From Eubacteriales bacterium (GTDB taxonomy: Bacteria > Bacillota > Clostridia > Peptostreptococcales > Anaerovoracaceae), in assembly GCA_028872475.1 (NCBI GenBank), contig JAQYMQ010000005.1, positions 115,396-179,395 of the forward strand: a stretch of DNA of 64,000 bases. Direction: 5' to 3'. Made by a program: the position numbers and the translations under genes. The stretch's first letter is position 1, and every line of letters starts with the position of its first letter. A model generated the notes under the pieces. That model had not been told where the DNA came from and ran no database searches. It saw only the letters and a list, made by a program, of their open reading frames with translations. This document shows, one piece after another, positions 1-9,214 of this stretch.

Positions 1-2965
1 TATTAATGTTTACATTTAGATTTAGGTTTTGAATTTCTTCGCCTTTTAATGTCGCTACAGCTTCATCAACCATCTTACAATAAAGTTCATAGCCTACACT
101 AACCATATGTCCATGTTGTTGTTTACCTATAATATTTCCAGCACCTCTAAGTTCCAAATCTCTCATTGCAACTTTAAACCCTGAACCAAACTTAGTAAAT
201 TCCTTGATTGCTTTTAATCTCTTATCAGCAATTTCATTCATTGCTTTATTCTTTTTATACATTAAATAAGCATATGCTAGTTTATTAGACCTGCCTACCC
301 TTCCTCTTAGCTGATAAAGTTGTGATAGCCCAAATCTGTCAGCATCCATAATGATAATAGTATTTGCACGCGGTATATCAATGCCAGATTCAATAATAGT
401 AGTAGAAATTAAAATATCTGATTTACCATCTATAAAATCCATCATTATTTCTTCAAGCCTATTTTCATTCATCTGACCATGACCAATAGAAATGGTTTTC
501 TCCGGTACTAAATTAGAAATTTTTTTCGCAAATAAATTTATATCACTGACTCTATTATATAGAATAAATACTTGTCCATCTCTAGCAGATTCTCTTTCAA
601 TAGCTTCTCTAATTACATCAAAGTTTTCTTCTAAAACATAAGTCTGAACAGGAAGTCTATCTACTGGCGGTTCCTTTATTATACTGACATCTCTCATACC
701 AATTAATGACATATGCAATGTTCGTGGTATTGGCGTTGCAGAAAGAGCTAATACGTCTACATTAGCTTTTAACTTTTTTATTTTTTCTTTATCCTTTACG
801 CCAAATCTTTGCTCTTCATCAATAATAAGAAGACCTAGGTCTTTAAATTTCACATCTTCAGAAAGCACTCTATGTGTTCCTACTAAAACATCTACCATGC
901 CCTCTTCAAAATCTTTTATTATCTCTTTCTGTTTCTTAGGACGAACAAATCTGGAAAGCATTTCTACACTAAATGGAAAACCCTCAATTCTCTTTCGCAG
1001 AGTATTATAATGTTGATTTGCCAAGATTGTAGTAGGAGCAAGCATAATAACCTGTTTATCATCAGATATCGCTTTAAAAATAGCCCTAGCGGCAACCTCA
1101 GTTTTACCTACACCTACATCACCACAAATCAGTCTATCCATAGAAACTGGTTTTTCCATATCTCGTTTTGTATCGTCAATAGCATTTTTTTGATCTACTG
1201 TAGGCTCGTACATAAATGCATCTTCAAATTGTCTCTGCCATATAGAATCTTTTGAAAATGCATAACCACCCTCTCTCTGTCTCTTAGCTGATACATCTAA
1301 AATTTCTTTAGCCATATCATAAATAGACTCTTTAATTTTATTTTTAGTATTCTCCCAGCTCTTACCAGACAGAGAATGCAGCCTTGGTACTACTCCATCT
1401 TTTCCTATATACTTTTGAACCATATCCATATTCTCTACAGGAACATAAAGTATACCAGAACCTGAATATTTTATCTTTATGTGATCTTTTTTAATACCAT
1501 CTATTTCCATCGGTTCAACAGATATAAATTGACCAATGCCGTGTATATCATGAACAACGTAATCTCCTGCATTGATCTCTATAATAGATTCAATAGCATT
1601 ATACGTTCTTTTTCTCTTTTTGTATAAATGATTACTTCTATTTCGATTAAAAACATCATTAGAAGTGATGTATATAGAATTATTTGATAAATCTACAAAA
1701 CCACGGTTTAATCCTGAAGCAATATATTGGATATGTGAACTTGGAATATTTTCCCTATTAAAATATTCTTGTAAATTTTTCTTGTCTTGTTCTGTATCCA
1801 AACTAAAATAAATTATATTATCATCATTTATTTCTTCTAAAATATATGATTTAAGTTTCGAAATATCCCCATTAAACTGTGGAATATTACCAGATTGATA
1901 TTCTTCTACACTCTCAAATTTATAATTTTTAAAAGTATCATTAAAAGGTGTATAGAATACTTTTTTTACTATACCTTTATTTCCTGAGGTACCCATCAAA
2001 ATACTTGATAGCAAATCGATATAATTCTCATTTTTAATTAAATAACTTAAATATGGGTTATCATTTAACTCTCTTTGAATATACCTAATAGTTTCATCTT
2101 GATTAACCGTTAAGGACTCGTTAATTCGCTTTAAATCATCTACATAAATATTTGTTGGTCTTATATATTCAAATACATTTACTAAATTATCGTAAAAATA
2201 TTTTATATATAGCTCAAGTTTATGTATATTATCTCTGTAATCAATATTGTCAAATAATTCTTTGATAAATGACTCATCTAAATTATATTTTTTATATATT
2301 TCATCGATTTGATTTTTAGCTTTTTGAAAAGAATTTGCGATATCCAAAATAATAGTAGCAGGAGCAATAGATACAAACTCTATTTTTTCTGTACTGCGTT
2401 GTGATTCAATGTCAAAATATCTTATATCTTCAACCAATATATCAAAAAGTTCAATTCTAACAGGATAATCTGAATTGATAGGATAAATATCTACAATACT
2501 TCCTCTCTTTGCAAACTGCCCCTTATCAAATACATTTAGCTCTCTTTTATATCCTAGTTTGACTAAACAATTTAAAAAATCATCAATATCTATCTCTTGA
2601 TTTCTCTTTATATGAATAGATTCACTCTTTATAACATCTGGCACTGGAAGATCTTGAATTATCTCTGTTGCAGGAATGATATATACTTCATTATCTGAAT
2701 GAATACTGTTAAATAACAGAGAATTTCTGTTGTATAGATCATATCTACTTTTGGCATCATAATTTGATACATATTCGTTTTTGGTTCTAAAAATATTGAT
2801 CTTTTTTGATACGAAAAAAGAAAGGCTATCTGCCATATCATTTGCCTTATCATCATTAGCAACAACAATGGCAATATTGCCTTTAACCTTCTCATCATTT
2901 ATTTTTTTTGCAATATCATGTGCTACAGCACCAGACCATAGTCCAATAATTCTAATATTATTCAT
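1..2965 (-). CDS. mfd: Transcription-repair coupling factor Mfd, 3'-truncated by window edge
   Basis: DNA translocase that removes stalled RNA polymerase and recruits UvrA. About 988 residues are visible from ATG at 2965; the reading frame is open to base 1, so roughly the last 150-180 residues of a usual ~1,150 lie outside the window. Reading the minus strand I see the RNA-polymerase-interaction segment (GDYVVHDIHGIGQF, about residue 468), Walker A GDVGVGKTE (about 613), a DEEQ Walker B box (about 717) and helicase motif VI QLRGRVGRS (about 888). The N-terminal UvrB-like region is present. The start codon overlaps the pth stop by one base (TAATG), implying translational coupling. The pth-mfd order matches the Bacillus spoVG-glmU-prs-ctc-pth-mfd neighbourhood, without ctc. 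Confidence 0.97.
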   Translation of the reverse strand, partial: MNNIRIIGLWSGAVAHDIAKKINDEKVKGNIAIVVANDDKANDMADSLSFFVSKKINIFRTKNEYVSNYDAKSRYDLYNRNSLLFNSIHSDNEVYIIPATEIIQDLPVPDVIKSESIHIKRNQEIDIDDFLNCLVKLGYKRELNVFDKGQFAKRGSIVDIYPINSDYPVRIELFDILVEDIRYFDIESQRSTEKIEFVSIAPATIILDIANSFQKAKNQIDEIYKKYNLDESFIKELFDNIDYRDNIHKLELYIKYFYDNLVNVFEYIRPTNIYVDDLKRINESLTVNQDETIRYIQRELNDNPYLSYLIKNENYIDLLSSILMGTSGNKGIVKKVFYTPFNDTFKNYKFESVEEYQSGNIPQFNGDISKLKSYILEEINDDNIIYFSLDTEQDKKNLQEYFNRENIPSSHIQYIASGLNRGFVDLSNNSIYITSNDVFNRNRSNHLYKKRKRTYNAIESIIEINAGDYVVHDIHGIGQFISVEPMEIDGIKKDHIKIKYSGSGILYVPVENMDMVQKYIGKDGVVPRLHSLSGKSWENTKNKIKESIYDMAKEILDVSAKRQREGGYAFSKDSIWQRQFEDAFMYEPTVDQKNAIDDTKRDMEKPVSMDRLICGDVGVGKTEVAARAIFKAISDDKQVIMLAPTTILANQHYNTLRKRIEGFPFSVEMLSRFVRPKKQKEIIKDFEEGMVDVLVGTHRVLSEDVKFKDLGLLIIDEEQRFGVKDKEKIKKLKANVDVLALSATPIPRTLHMSLIGMRDVSIIKEPPVDRLPVQTYVLEENFDVIREAIERESARDGQVFILYNRVSDINLFAKKISNLVPEKTISIGHGQMNENRLEEIMMDFIDGKSDILISTTIIESGIDIPRANTIIIMDADRFGLSQLYQLRGRVGRSNKLAYAYLMYKKNKAMNEIADKRLKAIKEFTKFGSGFKVAMRDLELRGAGNIIGKQQHGHMVSVGYELYCKMVDEAVATLKGEEIQNLNLNVNIN

Positions 2966-3522
2966 TAGCCATTATACCTATTCATAGCCATGTCTATATC
3001 TGTATTAATCGTCTCAAGAATTGCTAAATAAGTTCTATCAACAACTTCTTCTAGTTTACTTACTTCATCTTTTTGAAATCCACTAAGTACATACCTATCA
3101 AGTGGAATATTATTATTCTTACCTACACCTATCCTAAATCGCACAAAATTATCATCTCTAATCTGATAGATAATAGATTTCATACCATTATGCGTGCCAG
3201 CGCTTCCCTTTTTTCTTATCCTTAGTTTGCCTACATCCGTATCTATATCGTCATATATCACAATCAAATTCTCAATAGGAACTTTATAATAGTTCATAAG
3301 TTCTCTCACAGATTCACCACTTAAGTTCATGTATGTCTGTGGCTTAACTAGAACAATTTTTTCGCCGTTAACACTAGACTCACCTATAAGTGCCTTGTGC
3401 TTAATTTTATTTACTTTTACTCCTAATTTGTCTGCCAGATAATCTATAGCAATAAATCCGATATTATGTCTCGTATTTTCATACTGCTTACCAGGATTAC
3501 CTAAACCAACCACAACATACAT
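2965..3522 (-). CDS. pth: Peptidyl-tRNA hydrolase
   Basis: Recycles peptidyl-tRNA released prematurely from ribosomes. The 185-residue protein begins MYVVVGLGNPG and carries the family signature NTRHNIG with catalytic His19, QTYMNLSGES (substrate Asn) and the catalytic Asp in IYDDIDTD. A longer frame opens with TTG at 3540, but ATG 3522 is chosen because AAGGAAAG lies 5 bases upstream and the usual N-terminus starts there. It sits 74 bases after prs and overlaps mfd by one base, so prs-pth-mfd probably form one transcript. Length is typical for the family. Confidence 0.96.
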   Translation of the reverse strand: MYVVVGLGNPGKQYENTRHNIGFIAIDYLADKLGVKVNKIKHKALIGESSVNGEKIVLVKPQTYMNLSGESVRELMNYYKVPIENLIVIYDDIDTDVGKLRIRKKGSAGTHNGMKSIIYQIRDDNFVRFRIGVGKNNNIPLDRYVLSGFQKDEVSKLEEVVDRTYLAILETINTDIDMAMNRYNG

Positions 3523-3596
3523 AAACTTTCCTTTTTCCAATTGACTGTAAAAGATATAGTAATAGATATACAGTTTATCAATTTCTTCAACAAGTA

Positions 3597-4544
3597 TTAT
3601 CTAAAAAGTTCTCCGATAGATCTACCTTCATGAATTCTAGTTAGAGTTTCTGCAAAAAGTGATGCAACAGATAATACCTTGACCCTATCATCTGCTTCCT
3701 TATTCATTGGGATGGTATCCAAAAATACTAATTCACATAAAACTGAATTGTTAAGTCTTTCAATTGCCGGACCAGACAGAACAGCATGAGTAGCAGCTGC
3801 CCTTACACTCTTAGCACCAAGTTTAATAAGTGCCTCTGCTGCATTACATATAGTACCTGCAGTATCAATCATATCATCAACTAAAACACAATTCTTACCC
3901 TTTATATCACCGATAATGTTCATAACCTCACTTACGTTTGGAGCAGGTCTTCTCTTATCTATAATTGCGATTGGAACATGAAGAGGTTCTGCAAGCTTTC
4001 TTGCTCTTGTAACCGATCCATGGTCAGGAGAAACGATAACAAGGTCTTCAATATTTTCTTTTAAATAATATTCTGCAAGTATCGGCATACCTAGTAAATG
4101 ATCTACCGGAATATCGAAATATCCCTGTATCTGCGCTGCATGTAAGTCCATTGTAATAACTCTGTCTGCACCAGCCGCCTCTAATAAATCTGCAACTAAT
4201 TTTGCTGTAATTGGATCTCTCGCCTTTGCTTTTCTATCCTGTCTTGCATATCCATAATATGGCATTACAACGTTAATTCTTCCTGCCGAAGCTCTCTTCA
4301 TAGCATCAATCATAATCAAGATTGACATTAGATTGTCGTTTACAGGCTGACATGTGGATTGAATGATAAAGCAGTCAATTCCTCTAACTGTTTCACCCAA
4401 TGATACTGAAGTTTCACCATCACTAAAACTCTTTACTTCTGCATTAGATAAAGTTGTACCCATTTCCTTAGCAATCGCTTTTGCTAACTCATTATCTGCA
4501 TCACAGGTAAAAACTTTAAAGTCTCCAAATACTTTATTCATCAT
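3597..4544 (-). CDS. prs: Ribose-phosphate pyrophosphokinase (PRPP synthetase)
   Basis: Makes PRPP from ribose 5-phosphate and ATP for nucleotide, His, Trp and NAD synthesis. The 315-residue length is standard. Visible motifs are the DLHAAQIQGYFDIPVDHL block and the PRPP loop VLVDDMIDTAGTI. Start could be ATG 4544 or ATG 4541; AAGGAGA lies upstream of both. The gene overlaps the end of the upstream GlmU-like gene by about 11 bases, so the two are likely co-translated. This glmU-prs neighbourhood is conserved in Firmicutes. Confidence 0.97.
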   Translation of the reverse strand: MMNKVFGDFKVFTCDADNELAKAIAKEMGTTLSNAEVKSFSDGETSVSLGETVRGIDCFIIQSTCQPVNDNLMSILIMIDAMKRASAGRINVVMPYYGYARQDRKAKARDPITAKLVADLLEAAGADRVITMDLHAAQIQGYFDIPVDHLLGMPILAEYYLKENIEDLVIVSPDHGSVTRARKLAEPLHVPIAIIDKRRPAPNVSEVMNIIGDIKGKNCVLVDDMIDTAGTICNAAEALIKLGAKSVRAAATHAVLSGPAIERLNNSVLCELVFLDTIPMNKEADDRVKVLSVASLFAETLTRIHEGRSIGELFR

Positions 4545-5226
4545 TGCTCTTCTCCTTTACTTTGATAATACCTCTCTTTTTTACCCAACCTAAAATATTT
4601 TTTCCTCTCGCTCTTGCGATATGCAATGCACCGCTTGGCACATCTTCAACTACTGTACTACCAGCAGCGATATATGAATTTTCTTCAACTGTAACAGGTG
4701 ATACTAAATTAGAATTACATCCTACGAATGCACCATCCTTTACAACAGTCCTATTTTTATCTCTGCCATTATAATTAACAAAAACTACCCCACATCCTAG
4801 ATTTACATCTTCACCAACATCAGCATCACCGATATATGTAAGATGCGAAGCTTTACTGCCATCACCAAAATTAGAGTTCTTTACTTCGACAAAATCACCA
4901 ATTTTACAATTATCCCCTACATTTGATTTAGGTCGCAAATATGCAAATGGTCCCACCTTTGTATTGTCACCAACTTTTGACTCTAAAATTACTGAGTTCC
5001 AAATTTCTGTTCCTCTTCCAATAGTACTATCAACAATCCTTGTAGACATACCAACTATCGAATTTTTCTTAACATGTGATTTACCATCAATAATAACCGA
5101 TGGATAAATAACTACCCCCTCTTCAATTATAGATTCTTCAGAAATATACGCTGTTTCTATGTCGACAAACAGCACCCCATTAGATTCTAATTTTCGGTTA
5201 AGTTGTAAATTTTTCTTAATAGTCAT
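4534..5226 (-). CDS. Stand-alone GlmU-type acetyltransferase domain (left-handed beta helix)
   Basis: This 230-residue protein matches only the C-terminal half of GlmU, the glucosamine-1-phosphate N-acetyltransferase. The N-terminal uridylyltransferase (GxG...KG) domain is absent and there is no room for it upstream. Hexapeptide repeats span most of the length. Residues used by GlmU acetyltransferase sites are visible: Arg in GPFAYLRP, Lys in FVEVKNS, the catalytic His and Tyr in SHLTYIGDA, Asn in VNYNG and Lys in DKNRT. It sits in the exact position of glmU, directly before prs. RBS AGGAAG precedes ATG 5226. A separate UTP-GlcNAc-1-P uridylyltransferase would be needed elsewhere in the genome for UDP-GlcNAc. 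Acetyltransferase activity is inferred. Confidence 0.85.
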   Translation of the reverse strand: MTIKKNLQLNRKLESNGVLFVDIETAYISEESIIEEGVVIYPSVIIDGKSHVKKNSIVGMSTRIVDSTIGRGTEIWNSVILESKVGDNTKVGPFAYLRPKSNVGDNCKIGDFVEVKNSNFGDGSKASHLTYIGDADVGEDVNLGCGVVFVNYNGRDKNRTVVKDGAFVGCNSNLVSPVTVEENSYIAAGSTVVEDVPSGALHIARARGKNILGWVKKRGIIKVKEKSNDE

Positions 5227-5391
5227 AAAACACTTCCTACTATATAACTATGTAAAATATTATTTTTTATACAAAATAATAAAATTTTTCTAAAAAGATT
5301 TTATTATATACTACTAAAAAATTATAACACACTAATAATGTCATATCCATTTATTATATTGTTAAAAAAATATTTATATTATTGATTTTTA

Positions 5392-5418
5392 GCAATTTAA
5401 TGTGTAAAATTAAATTGC
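5392..5418. promoter_or_regulatory. Perfect inverted repeat upstream of spoVG
   Basis: Two exact 10-base arms (GCAATTTAAT and ATTAAATTGC) flank a 7-base spacer, 37 bases before the spoVG start and in the divergent gap shared with the GlmU-like gene. It could be a repressor operator or a 5' hairpin. The half-site resembles the OhrR-box-like dyad seen at 29253, but this may be AT-rich coincidence. Confidence 0.5.
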
Positions 5419-5454
5419 ACAGTATCGTATACAAAATGTTACAAAGGAGTAGAC

Positions 5455-5730
5455 ATGAATATCACAGATGTAAGAATCAGAAAAATTAATGATGAAGGCA
5501 AAATGAAGGCAATTGTATCCATAACTTTCGATGATGAATTTGTTGTTCACGACATCAAAGTCATTGATGGTCAAAACGGTTTATTTGTCGCAATGCCAAG
5601 CAAAAAAGTTAACGAAGGAGATTTCAGAGACATAGCACACCCACTATCATCAGAAACACGTAATAAAATCAAAAATACTATTTTAGCAGAATATGAAAGA
5701 GTCTTAAAAGAAACTCCTGTAGAAGCATAA
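5455..5730 (+). CDS. spoVG: SpoVG family regulator
   Basis: Small (91-residue) nucleic-acid-binding regulator, known in Firmicutes to affect septation, sporulation and surface or virulence genes. The whole protein matches the family, with [11 protein letters not shown] at the N-terminus and [13 protein letters not shown] in the second half. RBS AAAGGAG precedes the ATG. In Bacillus the gene is upstream of and co-directional with glmU-prs; here it is divergent from them. A long hairpin follows the stop. Confidence 0.95.
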   Translation: MNITDVRIRKINDEGKMKAIVSITFDDEFVVHDIKVIDGQNGLFVAMPSKKVNEGDFRDIAHPLSSETRNKIKNTILAEYERVLKETPVEA

Positions 5731-5770
5731 TTGATTTCAATTTATCTATTAGAACAATAATATTAACAAA

Positions 5771-5857
5771 AGCCCTAAAATACTATAATATACTAGCTTC
5801 CAGTATGATTTTTATACTTTGGTCAATTTAAAGTATAGTGTAGTATTTTAGGGTTTT
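5771..5857 (+). terminator. Long hairpin after spoVG, probable terminator
   Basis: The arms AGCCCTAAAATACTATA (from 5771) and a complementary run ending GTATTTTAGGGTTTT (to about 5856) enclose a second small hairpin. A T-run follows the right arm. It separates spoVG (plus) from ogt (minus) and may act in both directions. Confidence 0.7.
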
Positions 5858-5908
5858 CTAATATTTTCAACAATGATAATTATTATAAAACAACTATCAT
5901 ATATATAA

Positions 5909-6475
5909 TTAAAAACTATTTTTTCTTTCCAATGTAATCAGACCTTCCTTTAAATCAACACCTGCTGAAAATCCTCCTAAACTACCATCTCCTCTAATTA
6001 CTCTATGACAAGGCACCAAAATTAACAAAGGGTTCTTACCAATTGCATTGGCTACAGCTCTACAAGAATTGGAGTGTCCAATTTTACGTGCAACATCTTT
6101 ATATGAACATAAACTACCATATTCAACTTTAATCAACTCTTTCCAAACTCTCTTTTGAAATTCAGTTCCGATTAATTTATATCTAAAACTAAACTTTTTT
6201 CTTGATTTGCAAAAGTATTCATAAAGTTGATAAATAACCTCATCTGTAATAATATGTCCTTTATTTTCCCTTTCAACATCAATAATAAATTCGTTAAAAG
6301 TTAACTCATCAATTTTATCAACAACATCATAGGCATTATCCTTAATATAATCAAATATATATATACGAACTATCTCTTTACCATGATACGCAATTTTTAT
6401 CTTGCCTATTTTAGTATTATATGTAACCGATATACAATCATTCAATTGTTCAACATCTTGTCTTTTTAGCAACAT
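5909..6475 (-). CDS. ogt: Methylated-DNA--protein-cysteine methyltransferase
   Basis: Suicide repair protein that takes O6-alkyl groups from guanine onto its own cysteine. The PCHR active-site motif is present (ILVPCHRVIRGDGSLGGFSAG), as is the DNA-binding helix around CRAVANAIGKNP. The start is set at ATG 6475, because GGAGAG lies 7 bases upstream; a longer frame to 6532 has no good RBS. This gives 188 residues, typical for Ogt. It is a single gene between two convergent or divergent neighbours. Confidence 0.94.
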   Translation of the reverse strand: MLLKRQDVEQLNDCISVTYNTKIGKIKIAYHGKEIVRIYIFDYIKDNAYDVVDKIDELTFNEFIIDVERENKGHIITDEVIYQLYEYFCKSRKKFSFRYKLIGTEFQKRVWKELIKVEYGSLCSYKDVARKIGHSNSCRAVANAIGKNPLLILVPCHRVIRGDGSLGGFSAGVDLKEGLITLERKNSF

Positions 6476-6662
6476 ATCCAGACTCTCCAAATAATAATTT
6501 AAATATACTATATGCCTTATCAATATCAACATTTTGCTTGATTAATTCTCTCTTCACAAATATAATATAGCAAATTATAAAATATTTAAACGTAATGCAA
6601 TGGATATTAACTAAATATATTAATCAAATAATATAAATAATGAAAGGAACATATTAATAATA

Positions 6663-7238
6663 ATGTCAAATTTTAAAAAATATACACCATCATACTCACT
6701 CCAAAAATTGATTGATGGCAACAATAAATATTTAAATAGCTCATATAACGATTCAATTATCGATGCTTCTACAATTGAAAGACTTTCTGATATTATACAA
6801 ACACCATATGCCTGTATAATTTGCTGTTCAGATTCAAGAGTAGTTCCAGAACATATATTTAATACTGGTATTGGAGAATTATTCGTAATTGCAACTGTTG
6901 GCAATCTCGTAGATCAACTCGCTATAACAACTGCAGAATATGCAGCATTAAATCTTAATGTACCTCTAATAGTTGTTATGGGGCATACTCACTGCGCTGT
7001 AGTTAATAGTGCCATCAATAACAAAAAGATAGAACATCTAAGCGACATACTAGATGAAGTAAAAGAAGTGATAGGCGAAGAAACTCATCATGCAAAATGT
7101 TCAATTTTAAATGCAAAAAACAGTAAAATGAAACTAAATACAAGCAATATATTACAAAATTTACAAACAGAAGGTAAATTACAAATAATTACCGCTCTTT
7201 ACGATATGCCAACAGGTAAAGTTGAATTTCATATATAG
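6663..7238 (+). CDS. Beta-class carbonic anhydrase
   Basis: Interconverts CO2 and bicarbonate using zinc. The two zinc-ligand motifs of beta-carbonic anhydrases are visible: CSDSRV (Cys with the Asp-Arg dyad) and GHTHCAV (His-x2-Cys). Length is 191 residues, normal for the bacterial form. AAAGGA lies 13 bases upstream of the ATG, a slightly long spacing. It is a monocistronic gene with a strong terminator downstream. Confidence 0.94.
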   Translation: MSNFKKYTPSYSLQKLIDGNNKYLNSSYNDSIIDASTIERLSDIIQTPYACIICCSDSRVVPEHIFNTGIGELFVIATVGNLVDQLAITTAEYAALNLNVPLIVVMGHTHCAVVNSAINNKKIEHLSDILDEVKEVIGEETHHAKCSILNAKNSKMKLNTSNILQNLQTEGKLQIITALYDMPTGKVEFHI

Positions 7239-7276
7239 TTTAACTTTATTAATAAAAACAATTTAAATTATAATCA

Positions 7277-7319
7277 AAATATCGGTCTATCTAAATAATG
7301 ATAGGCCGATATTTGATTT
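7277..7319 (+). terminator. Intrinsic terminator after carbonic anhydrase
   Basis: A 15-base stem (AAATATCGGTCTATC against GATAGGCCGATATTT, one G-U pair) with an 8-base loop is followed by a T-rich run. It sits between convergent carbonic anhydrase and thiC. Confidence 0.85.
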
Positions 7320-7387
7320 TTACATTTTATCTTATAGTCCATACTCAGTATTATAAAGCCAATAAGTCAATATTTTGTACAATATTT

Positions 7388-8698
7388 TTATAAAATATCT
7401 ATATTTTCACCAGCTAAAGCTTTGTTCATACTTCTAACAGCACAGAATTTACCACACATACTACAAGCTTCGCTATGTCCTTCTTCCGGACTTCTACTAT
7501 CTCTTATTTTCTTTGCTGTTTCTCCATCTAACGCACAAGCAAACTGTTCATCCCAATCAAGATTACGTCTAGCATCCGCCATTTTGTCATCAATTTCTCT
7601 AGCACCCGGAATGCCCTTTGCGATATCCGCCGCATGAGCTGCAATCTTAGATGCAATGATACCCTGTTTTACATCCTCAACATTCGGTAAAGCCAAATGT
7701 TCAGCTGGTGTAACATAGCATAAAAATGCCGCTCCGCTCATAGCTGCAACAGCCCCACCGATAGCTGAAGTAATATGGTCATAACCTGGTGCAATATCTG
7801 TAACTAAAGGTCCAAGAACATAAAATGGTGCTCCCATACAAATACCCTTTTGAATTTCCATATTAGCTGCTACCTGATTCAAAGGTACATGACCCGGTCC
7901 TTCAACCATTACTTGTACATCTTTTTCCCAAGCTCTCTTAGTAAGTTCACCAAGTCTAACAAGCTCTTCAATCTGACAGACGTCAGAAGAATCAGCTAAG
8001 CATCCTGGTCTACAAGCATCTCCTAAAGAAACTGTAACATCGTGCTCTCTACAAATATCCAAAATTTCATCATAATACTCATAGAAAGGATTTTCCTGTC
8101 CTGTCATGCTCATCCAAGCAAAAACTAAACTGCCACCTCTACTTACAATATTCATCTTTCTCTTGTGCTTCTTAATTTGTTCTATAGTCTTTCTTGTAAT
8201 ACCACAGTGTAAAGTAACAAAATCTACACCATCTTCAGCGTGCAATCTTATAACATCGATGAAATCCTTAGCAGTAAGTTCTCCTAAATCTCTCTGATGA
8301 TGAATAACACTGTCATATACTGGAACAGTTCCTATCATAGCCGGACATTCTGATGTTAATTTTTTACGAAATGGTTGTGTATTTCCATGACTTGAAAGAT
8401 CCATTATTGCATCGGCACCAAGAGCTATGGCACTATTAACCTTTTCCATTTCTGAATCGTAATCTACACAGTCTCTTGAAACTCCTAAATTAACATTAAT
8501 CTTAGTTTGTAGCATGCTTCCAACGCCTACAGGATCTAAACTTGTATGATGTTTATTGGCACAAATCGCTACCTGTCCTTTAGCAACAAGTTCACGAAGT
8601 CTTTCAACATCCATTCTCTCCTTTTTCGCTACAATTTCCATTTCTTTAGTAATGATACCTTTTCTAGCCGCATCCATCTGTGTTGTGTATCCGCTCAT
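7388..8698 (-). CDS. thiC: Phosphomethylpyrimidine synthase ThiC
   Basis: Radical-SAM enzyme that rearranges aminoimidazole ribotide to the thiamin pyrimidine HMP-P. The protein is 436 residues from ATG 8698, which has GGAGG 6 bases upstream; the longer frame to 8719 begins inside that leader. Conserved segments include [18 protein letters not shown] and [14 protein letters not shown]. The C-terminal cluster motif reads CSMCGKFC, one residue shorter than the CX2CX4C I recall for Bacillus and E. coli and like short clostridial or archaeal ThiC; the N-terminal extension of long ThiC is absent. It is controlled by the TPP riboswitch upstream. No other thi genes are in the window. Confidence 0.97.
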   Translation of the reverse strand: MSGYTTQMDAARKGIITKEMEIVAKKERMDVERLRELVAKGQVAICANKHHTSLDPVGVGSMLQTKINVNLGVSRDCVDYDSEMEKVNSAIALGADAIMDLSSHGNTQPFRKKLTSECPAMIGTVPVYDSVIHHQRDLGELTAKDFIDVIRLHAEDGVDFVTLHCGITRKTIEQIKKHKRKMNIVSRGGSLVFAWMSMTGQENPFYEYYDEILDICREHDVTVSLGDACRPGCLADSSDVCQIEELVRLGELTKRAWEKDVQVMVEGPGHVPLNQVAANMEIQKGICMGAPFYVLGPLVTDIAPGYDHITSAIGGAVAAMSGAAFLCYVTPAEHLALPNVEDVKQGIIASKIAAHAADIAKGIPGAREIDDKMADARRNLDWDEQFACALDGETAKKIRDSRSPEEGHSEACSMCGKFCAVRSMNKALAGENIDIL

Positions 8699-8720
8699 TT
8701 TAACCTCCAAATACTTCAAA

Positions 8721-8762
8721 TAAAAAACCGAGTCGACATGCCTTACGTATCTTCTCGGTTTA
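8721..8762 (-). terminator. Expression-platform terminator of the TPP riboswitch
   Basis: On the minus strand AAACCGAG pairs with CTCGGTTT and is followed by a run of T immediately before the thiC RBS. It lies directly after the aptamer, the arrangement for TPP-dependent premature termination. Confidence 0.88.
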
Positions 8763-8767
8763 TCTCC

Positions 8768-8856
8768 AAATATTTCCCTACGTTGGCATTATCCAAATCA
8801 GGTTATGGGTCTAAGCTATATGCTTACTCTCAGCCCTACTAAACGAGCTCCCCCTT
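8768..8856 (-). ncRNA. TPP riboswitch (THI element)
   Basis: The minus strand carries the diagnostic aptamer pieces in order: GGGGGAGC, GGGCTGAGA, ACCTGAT, then GGATAATGCCAACGTAGGGA. These match the conserved pyrimidine-sensing and pyrophosphate-sensing helices of the TPP aptamer. It is 70 bases upstream of thiC and followed by a terminator hairpin, so TPP should switch transcription off. Confidence 0.96.
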
Positions 8857-9214
8857 ATCCAAATTATTAATATTATAACATTTTTTTGCTTAAAATACAG
8901 TACAACATTTTATGAAAAGTACAAATAATTAATAACCAATACAAACAATTATTCTTCGATCTTTTAAAAGCAAATTCTTTATAGATACTTTAATACAATA
9001 TCGCAATTATGCAAAAAAGCTCTACAAAATATAAATAAATATAGATTTCTTTTATAAATATTGATAATACAACACTTCTATCCTTATAATTGCACTGTTA
9101 TTATCAAATTTATGTATACAATTTATATATCAAGAATCATTTTATAAAGAGAGGTAAAAAATAAAAGCTCAATATCATTCAGCAAATTTAGGAATATCAA
9201 ATGTTAAAATCCAA
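8857..9214 (-). promoter_or_regulatory. Intergenic region with thiC promoter -10
   Basis: A minus-strand TATAAT at 8872-8877 is placed to start transcription just before the TPP aptamer; I see no convincing -35. The rest (about 8900-9214) is AT-rich with no ORF or RNA that I can support. A GAATATCA/TGATATTC dyad at 9192-9230 overlaps the end of the next gene. Confidence 0.5.

Noticed and set aside
1010..1255. Plus-strand 81-codon ORF inside mfd
   Set aside because: It lies antisense to well-conserved Mfd motifs, has no RBS and no recognisable protein features.
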